A stretch of 64,000 bases of DNA from Sthenelais limicola (Eukaryota; Annelida; Polychaeta; Phyllodocida; Sigalionidae), in assembly GCA_942159475.1 (NCBI GenBank), contig OW804100.1, positions 12,956,646-13,020,645 on the forward strand, written 5' to 3'. The position numbers and the translations under genes are program-made. Below, piece after piece: positions 58,612 through 64,000 of the stretch. Below the pieces are notes generated by a model. It searched no databases and had not been told where the DNA came from. It saw only the letters and a program-made list of their open reading frames with translations. Every line of letters starts with the position of its first letter. The first letter of the stretch is position 1.

Positions 58612-58690
58612 AAGCCGATTCTCGTGCGATTCTCACAGAAGTTAATGCAAAAGAGTCCTCTGCGGCGCAAAATCGCATGAGAATCGGCTT
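58612..58690. repeat. 79-bp foldback hairpin (20-bp arms)
   Basis: AAGCCGATTCTCGTGCGATT (58612-58631) pairs with AATCGCATGAGAATCGGCTT (58671-58690), 19 of 20 bases. It may be a very small MITE. Confidence 0.75.
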
Positions 58691-58780
58691 GCTGAACGAG
58701 GCCCTTACACGTCAATAGTATTATAGGCTTACAACATATAATCTACATCCACATATAGTAACAACGCTTTACAAATTAAT

Positions 58781-59633
58781 TTAAATGTCACAGTAGTGTA
58801 AATAGAGATAGCTGAAATGTATATCGTATGTAAACTAGGGCTAGAGTGTCATGCCATTTTTGTTCATATAGCGTAATTAGAATATAAAATGGGTATTAAG
58901 GGTGGTCTCCACTGGCTGCGGTAAGCTCTGCAGTAAGCCTTGCGATGGTGCTGTGTTGTTGAGGAGTGGCGAGGTCCTGCCTACATCGTTCACTGACCAT
59001 GTAGGCATGGACCTCGTCATTCCTCACCACCTACAGAACCAGCACAAACCATCGCAAGGCTTACCCAGAGCTTACCGCAGCCAGTGGAGACCACCTATAT
59101 ATTTTTTCATATATCTTTTAGTAACAAGTATGAATACTTTCATTGTGCCTAATTTGGGACCTGGCCAATCACCTTTTGTTAGTGAGGAGCATTGGGTGTA
59201 GGTCGTGTCTTCCTGAATATTAAATGAAAAAATAAAATAAAAATGAAGGCACCTGTGCTTGAGTCATATAGCGTTTATTGGTTATGTGAAGAATTACAAT
59301 CAGCAAATTGCGTGAGCATAATGCACGTGCGTCACTGCTCCGTGAAAAAAGCAAACATCATATTATCAATATATTAGCTTAGTTATAAAAGAGAATAATA
59401 CATCTTATTTATTATACATTTATATGATTATACATTTTTCCTTCAGTCTCCGAACGCATATCAGGAATCGCTACGTTAAAATGTAAGGTTGAAAAAAAGG
59501 AAAACATGTGAAAAAGTGCGATCGGAATAAAATTATGTTATATCATCAGTAAATATCGATGTGGTTATCACAGCTGAACAATTTTTTTCTGTGAAGAATG
59601 TTGTAAGCCTATTTACACTACTGTGACATTTAA
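58781..59633. mobile_element. 845-bp non-autonomous element with TTAA target duplication
   Basis: The word TTTAAATGTCACAGTAGTGT plus AAATAG at the left is repeated perfectly inverted at 59609-59634, a 26-bp TIR. TTAA lies at both tips (58781-58784 and 59630-59633). No transposase frame. It carries a family F MITE (58901-59095) inserted near its left end. The TIR is unrelated to that of the TTAA element at 17.3 kb. Confidence 0.82.
58901..59095. mobile_element. MITE, family F, copy 2 (nested)
   Basis: Left GGTGGTCTCCACTGGCTGCG then GTAAGCTCTG; the right end CTTACCGCAGCCAGTGGAGA then CCACC is its exact inverse. Lacks the doubled GGTAAGCTCTGC of copy 1. Its interior matches copy 1, including the GATGGTGCTGTG and GTAGGCA.G..CTCGTCATTCC words. 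Confidence 0.9.
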
Positions 59634-60357
59634 AAAAGAAATTAAGTTCAGCTTTTAGTAAATTTATCAGCAGCCCTTTATTTCGACTGGACCATAGTAT
59701 TTTCAGTTTCAAGCTGTTTTTGTTACTTTGTACATCAAAACCGTAAGGAATATTTATCGCAACTTCGCAAATTGAGAGATTAATATTGGTGAGATGTCAC
59801 TTAATACCAAACGTTTTGAAGATATAATAGATATGTACTTAATGGATTAAATGGATAATGTTTTTTGTATTGATTGTTAAATATCGTTTGTACTTGGAGA
59901 TTAGACGTATCACTGTTGTGAATATCTGCCAATAAAATTGTTTAAAAAAAAAAAAACTTGTATCAAGCTGTACAATAGGATGATCTGAAACGACGGTCTG
60001 TTTTATTGAGCGTTCGTAAAGTTGTTCTATTGTTTGATCAATAAATCTCAATAGATTGACTTCACCACTATTTACACAGTTCCTAGAAAATACTACATTT
60101 TAATCGATAAATCCTTCACTTGGGCTTTATGCAGATGCAGATGCAATTTGATAACCTATATCACCTATTTTAGCGGTATAAAATTAGTAAAGTTCTACCT
60201 TTGTATGCCATAATATAATGAAATGAACGGAGTTTATGGTTTGGTATGTGTGAGTATTTTTAAGAGGTTTAGGTATAAATTCTCTAAAAAGTGATAACAT
60301 ATGGCGTAGTTTCCTTTGTGTTTCTCTATAGACTGCTAGGGGCTGATAGGGTGGGGT
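59634..60357. other. intergenic, nothing recognised
   Basis: A+T-rich; a poly(A) run lies at about 59945-59957. No supported feature. Confidence 0.5.
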
Positions 60358-60452
60358 AGCGGAGGTGAGGGGTGGGGGTGGCGGAGGTGAGGGGTGGGGG
60401 TGGCGGAGGTGAGGGGTGGGGGTAGCGGAGGTGAGGGGTGGGGGTGGAGGGG
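60358..60452 (+). repeat. G-rich minisatellite, 22-bp unit, 4 copies
   Basis: Four near-perfect copies of GCGGAGGTGAGGGGTGGGGG with TG or TA endings, differing at one base. Every unit has three or more G runs, so the array can form quadruplexes. Pro/His/Thr-rich minus-strand frames over it are by-products. Confidence 0.92.
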
Positions 60453-62386
60453 AGTTCCCCAACCACAGGTAGAGACTCTGGTGGCACTGCCTACATCTGC
60501 ACGGATGTTTTGGTGATCGTTTTTTATCAGTACCGAGGGCACAACAACTGCCCCAACAGCTACTAACACTTATTACTGGTCTCTGTCGTGAATAGCTGCA
60601 GAAGCTTGAACTATTTGAGATAGGTTTGATTCAACCGTAGTATGGCCCCACCGTCACATGCTTATGGTATATGATTGGATTAATTTATTCAAGTAAATTA
60701 TATAACATATAAAGGCGTGGAAATACCAAATCATGTAGACCCCCGAGGAAGATCCTTGTGGACGAAACCATGTATTCGGAGTAGGGTTTACTGGAGATTA
60801 CACACCTTTCTCGTTATTCCAGTACATGCTCAGAGTAATATTACTCTAAGGTACATGCTATGTTTTCCAAGGCAAAAACAGATATTCAATACACCAATGT
60901 GGTGAATTAATTTTCAAATAAGGATTTGATGATTTAGATTGACAATATCACTAGAAATAAATAGATAAATAAAGGAACGTATCGTGTGCATGTAAAGACG
61001 ATTTTTCGTAGGCTTTCAAACACCAGCAAAAATAAATCTCTGACAACATAAAAATTACCATGTACAGAACAATTTCAACAACATACTAACCTTATCTTAG
61101 ATTTAGCAGAGGTTGTTGTTTGAGGGATTCCAGCTATAGTTTCCTGGACTGGTTTGTGTTTGGCTCACAACCACACAAAGCAATGGACCTTCCTTGTACC
61201 GGAATTCTTCGGTAATGCACCACGACCCAAACTGGACGCCACTTCCTGGAGTTGGGAATGTTTTTTTATCTTTGAGCTTATGATTCTAACTTCTTCATCA
61301 GGTTCCAGTCCATGAATAGTGAATCATTTCTAATACACGTTCTGGCAGGCCTGGGAACGCGTCCAGCACCCTTTGTACCAATTATGGCTACCACAAGAGA
61401 TTCATTCATTCATTATTACATTAAAGGATGTATGCAGTAATAACATCTAATTTTTGAATGCATATTGCAAATTTTCCATATTCATGAATAGTATAATTAT
61501 ATATAATTAATTGATAAGACACACTATTAATAATTAATATATAGAATGAAATGTTGAAGTAATAATATGTATGGGTATTTCTAAAATTCTCTTACAGAAT
61601 AATTTATAAGTAGATTCATAAGTTTACCCGACATTTATTTGATGTTTCCACTTATCAATTTCCTTTGTTTCGAATTTTGGCCTAACATATAGCTATCGTT
61701 AAGATACATAAAAGTCCGAAAGTGATTTAACAAGGAATGTTCTGATGAAAAATGTAGGCATGTAAATTACAAACAACGGACAAACTCTTGTGTTTTACAC
61801 AGCTAGCTTCCGAATATGTTGCTGGTTTACCGAGCAGAATGATGCACGGAGAGCAACTGAAACAAGCTTGCTCCACGTAGTAGTATAAGGTTTCTTATCA
61901 AGATGTGACTGCTCCTAGCAAACGCTAATTTTTGTCAACTTTTTATATTTAACCGCTTCCGCACAAGGAATGGGAGGCATGGGTAAATGGTGACTTACTG
62001 GTCCTTAATGGATGATACTCAATAATCATTATAGGTTTGGGACTTCTCACCAATATTGTGTAACATATAATTCCTATAATTATATTTAGTGAAATTACTT
62101 AATGACATAATCATATATTCTCCATTTTTACATCACAATTATAGTCAGTAATAAACCATTATCTTAAAATATTTCAATAAATTATTAATAAATAATTATT
62201 CCGTATTGCTTACCGAAGTGTATCACTGAAAGAGCTATGATCAATAGTATTTTAATTGAATAATATGACAAAACATTAAAAATATATATATATAACTTTA
62301 ATTAAACAACATAATACAACTTTCGTTTTAATTACCCGAACCAGTGTGTGCCCTAACATTGGGAGGAAATAATAGAACCAACAAAA
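60453..62386. other. intergenic, nothing recognised
   Basis: Short ATTC microsatellite at about 61403-61420. No supported gene. Confidence 0.5.
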
Positions 62387-62445
62387 CCAGTGAACCATGT
62401 AGGGAGGAGCTCGCCACTCGTCTCCACCTACAGAACAAGCTCAAC
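62387..62445. mobile_element. MITE, family F, fragment
   Basis: CCAGTGAACCATGTAGGGAG, then CTCGCCACTCGTCTCCACCT then ACAGAACAAGCTCAAC matches the right-central part of copies 1 and 2. Both TIRs are lost. Confidence 0.65.
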
Positions 62446-63167
62446 AAGAACAGGACTTTAATATGCGATGTACATTACTAAGAAGCACTGCTGTACTGAC
62501 GTTCACAAAACCAGATTTAACAAACACAGACGATAACTCATGACGCTATAAGTAATTCAGAACAGGTCTTAATGTATTTTTCTAGGTTGAATTGCAAACA
62601 AAACAAGGGTATTTATTTGTTATATGTATTTACTGGGTAAACGGTTGCTCAGATAGTTTCAGAAGTTTACAATATAGCACTTGTCAGTAGTTAACAGTAA
62701 AGAAGTCAAAGATCTTATGTTCAAGGTGGTAAGCAGTAAATTTTATAAAGTAGTCTTCACTGCAAATGGCTCTTGAGGCTGTATGGCACAACACTTGCTA
62801 ATAATATTATAATAAAATGATAATAATACATTAACATTGGTTTCTTTGATAGCTATTATGTGAATGAGAAGTTATGAATTAAACACCAGGGAATGTTGAG
62901 GGACAAACATGGTGGGTCCAGTTGATTGGAGTAAAGACATAAAGACATTGCTAATAGGCAAGCATTCCATTTTGCCTCTGGGAGGAATCTTCTCTGATTT
63001 TTCAACACTATCATATTTCGCGTAAAAACTACTTTTCACAAGTAACATTTTGAATAGTAATCTGTTGAAATGAGGTTATCTGTATCTCGCTGCATTAGTC
63101 AATGTCTTCTATCATGTAGAAACAGTCTTAAAGCAGTGATACTATTTGTTAAATAATCTAACACGGT
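62446..63167. other. intergenic, nothing recognised
   Basis: A+T-rich; no supported feature. Confidence 0.5.
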
Positions 63168-64000
63168 GTGATGAGGGTGGGAAGAATTTGGGAATTATTT
63201 GGGAAAGATGTGGCTGACTATGCAAATCATTTCTTTCGCGAGATCTCTGGTCCGACTTCAGTTGATTTTATGGCTATGGCATTATCTCGTGATAATAATG
63301 TGATTTTTGTCTGGGATGAACTGGTATCTGTTCCTGAAGTTCAAAATGTTATTCTCTCCCTCAATGCATCTAAATCGTCCGGGTTGAATAATTTCCCCAA
63401 TGTATACATATTGAAATTTTTGCTTTATGACATAGAAAATATGGTAAGGTTATTCAACACCATCAAATGCACGGGTATCTTCCCCAGCTCATGGAAAATC
63501 GGTCAATGTATTATTATACCCTAATCTCCGAATGCAAGGGATATCAATGACTTTATTATTTATATCTATGACCTAATTAGATGCAATTTTAAGGGCAAAA
63601 TGCTTTTGTATGCTGACAATTGTGTGTTGTGCTCCCCTTTGAATAATAGAGATGATCTCTACGTAGTGAACTCTAACCTTGGAAAGTTTTCGGATTGGGC
63701 TGAAAATAACTCACTTAAGATTAATGCTAAGAAGACTAAAATTTGTATATTTAATACTCCAAGTAGCGTCAGCGCTCGCAGAGACATCAAGGGTCTAGGA
63801 ACCTTCCATATAAGGGACCAAGAAATTGACATTGTTGATGATTTTAAATACTTGTACTTTAAATACCTAAGTTGAATATTTCTAAGCATATATTTCATAT
63901 CTCCATCTCCAACTTGTCAAATATCTACCTCAGAAGAATGGTCAGATCAGCTCATCTGTTGGATGCAAGCCTTCTGCTACAAATTTATAGACCTGCATTC
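63168..64000 (+). pseudogene. CR1/jockey-like non-LTR reverse transcriptase, broken, runs off the window
   Basis: Seen in one frame: ANHFFREI (63210 region), VILSLNASKSSGLNNFPNVY (RT fingers block with the KS-G-x-N/D-x-x-P signature) and LFNTIKCTGIFPSSWKIGQC, then a TAA stop at 63522. The same frame resumes with INDFIIYIYDL and LLYADNCVL, in which the catalytic YADD is changed to YADN, then WAENNSLKINAKKTK and VDDFKYL. Compared with the family, the palm segment between the WK..I-P block and the IND block is missing (internal deletion). After 63875 the frame shifts and continues as ISKHIFHISISNLSNIYLRR and on to the window edge. Nonsense, deletion, active-site change and frameshift make it dead. 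Confidence 0.8.

Noticed and set aside
60184..60569. Pro/His/Thr-rich minus-strand frames
   Set aside because: Translation of the 22-bp minisatellite.
1..64000. CRISPR arrays, operons, tRNA or rRNA genes
   Set aside because: No regular repeat-spacer pattern, no rRNA-like or cloverleaf sequence noticed; the DNA is eukaryotic. A tRNA scan would be needed to exclude small RNA genes formally.

Overview
The window is nuclear DNA of a multicellular animal. Coding exons are sparse in a roughly 60-65 % A+T background with many short interspersed repeats. The host genes have spliceosomal introns (GT..AG, polypyrimidine tracts) and AATAAA poly(A) signals. A Ly6/uPAR-type gene, a C2H2 zinc-finger/AT-hook gene, a Ngaro-type tyrosine-recombinase retrotransposon, decayed non-LTR retrotransposons and several MITE families fit an aquatic invertebrate (an echinoderm, hemichordate, lancelet or lophotrochozoan would all be compatible). 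I cannot resolve the phylum from sequence alone.

Layout. 1-20 kb: non-coding, with members of two MITE families, a third MITE at the left edge, a short tandem duplication and a 1.1-kb non-autonomous element flanked by TTAA (17.28-18.39 kb). 20.2-25.7 kb: a complete 5.5-kb Ngaro-like retrotransposon on the minus strand, with intact gag, RT/RNase H and tyrosine recombinase and split direct repeats whose copies look identical. Its pol frame has no AUG for about 150 codons and overlaps the end of gag at an A AAA AAC heptamer followed 7 nt later by a perfect 9-bp G+C-rich stem, a textbook -1 ribosomal frameshift signal. 30.0-31.6 kb: a three-exon gene for a small secreted, probably GPI-anchored Ly6/uPAR protein; a fossil retrotransposon tail lies antisense in its first intron. 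35.3-36.15 kb: a 0.4-kb tandem duplication. 36.35-39.4 kb: a zinc-finger/AT-hook transcription factor with an intronless coding region and probably an upstream non-coding exon. 39.8-49.4 kb: a repeat-rich stretch with MITEs, a foldback element, a broken exon-like block, two decayed non-LTR remnants and a tandem module built on ATACCAACGTGTAC. 50.9-52.2 kb: a candidate element with ATTGCGC-rich ends. 55.1-55.5 kb: an island with 14 exact CCCGAT/ATCGGG hexamers. 57.4 and 60.4 kb: minisatellites. 58.78-59.63 kb: a second TTAA-flanked element with another MITE nested in it. 63.2 kb to the end: a broken CR1/jockey-like reverse transcriptase running off the edge.

Only three genetic units look functional: the Ngaro element, the Ly6 gene and the zinc-finger gene. 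Nothing suggests that the two host genes share a pathway. The best candidate for something worth experimental attention is the gag-pol frameshift cassette of the Ngaro element; the CCCGAT island and the ACCAACGTGTAC tandem module are the most unexplained sequence patterns.
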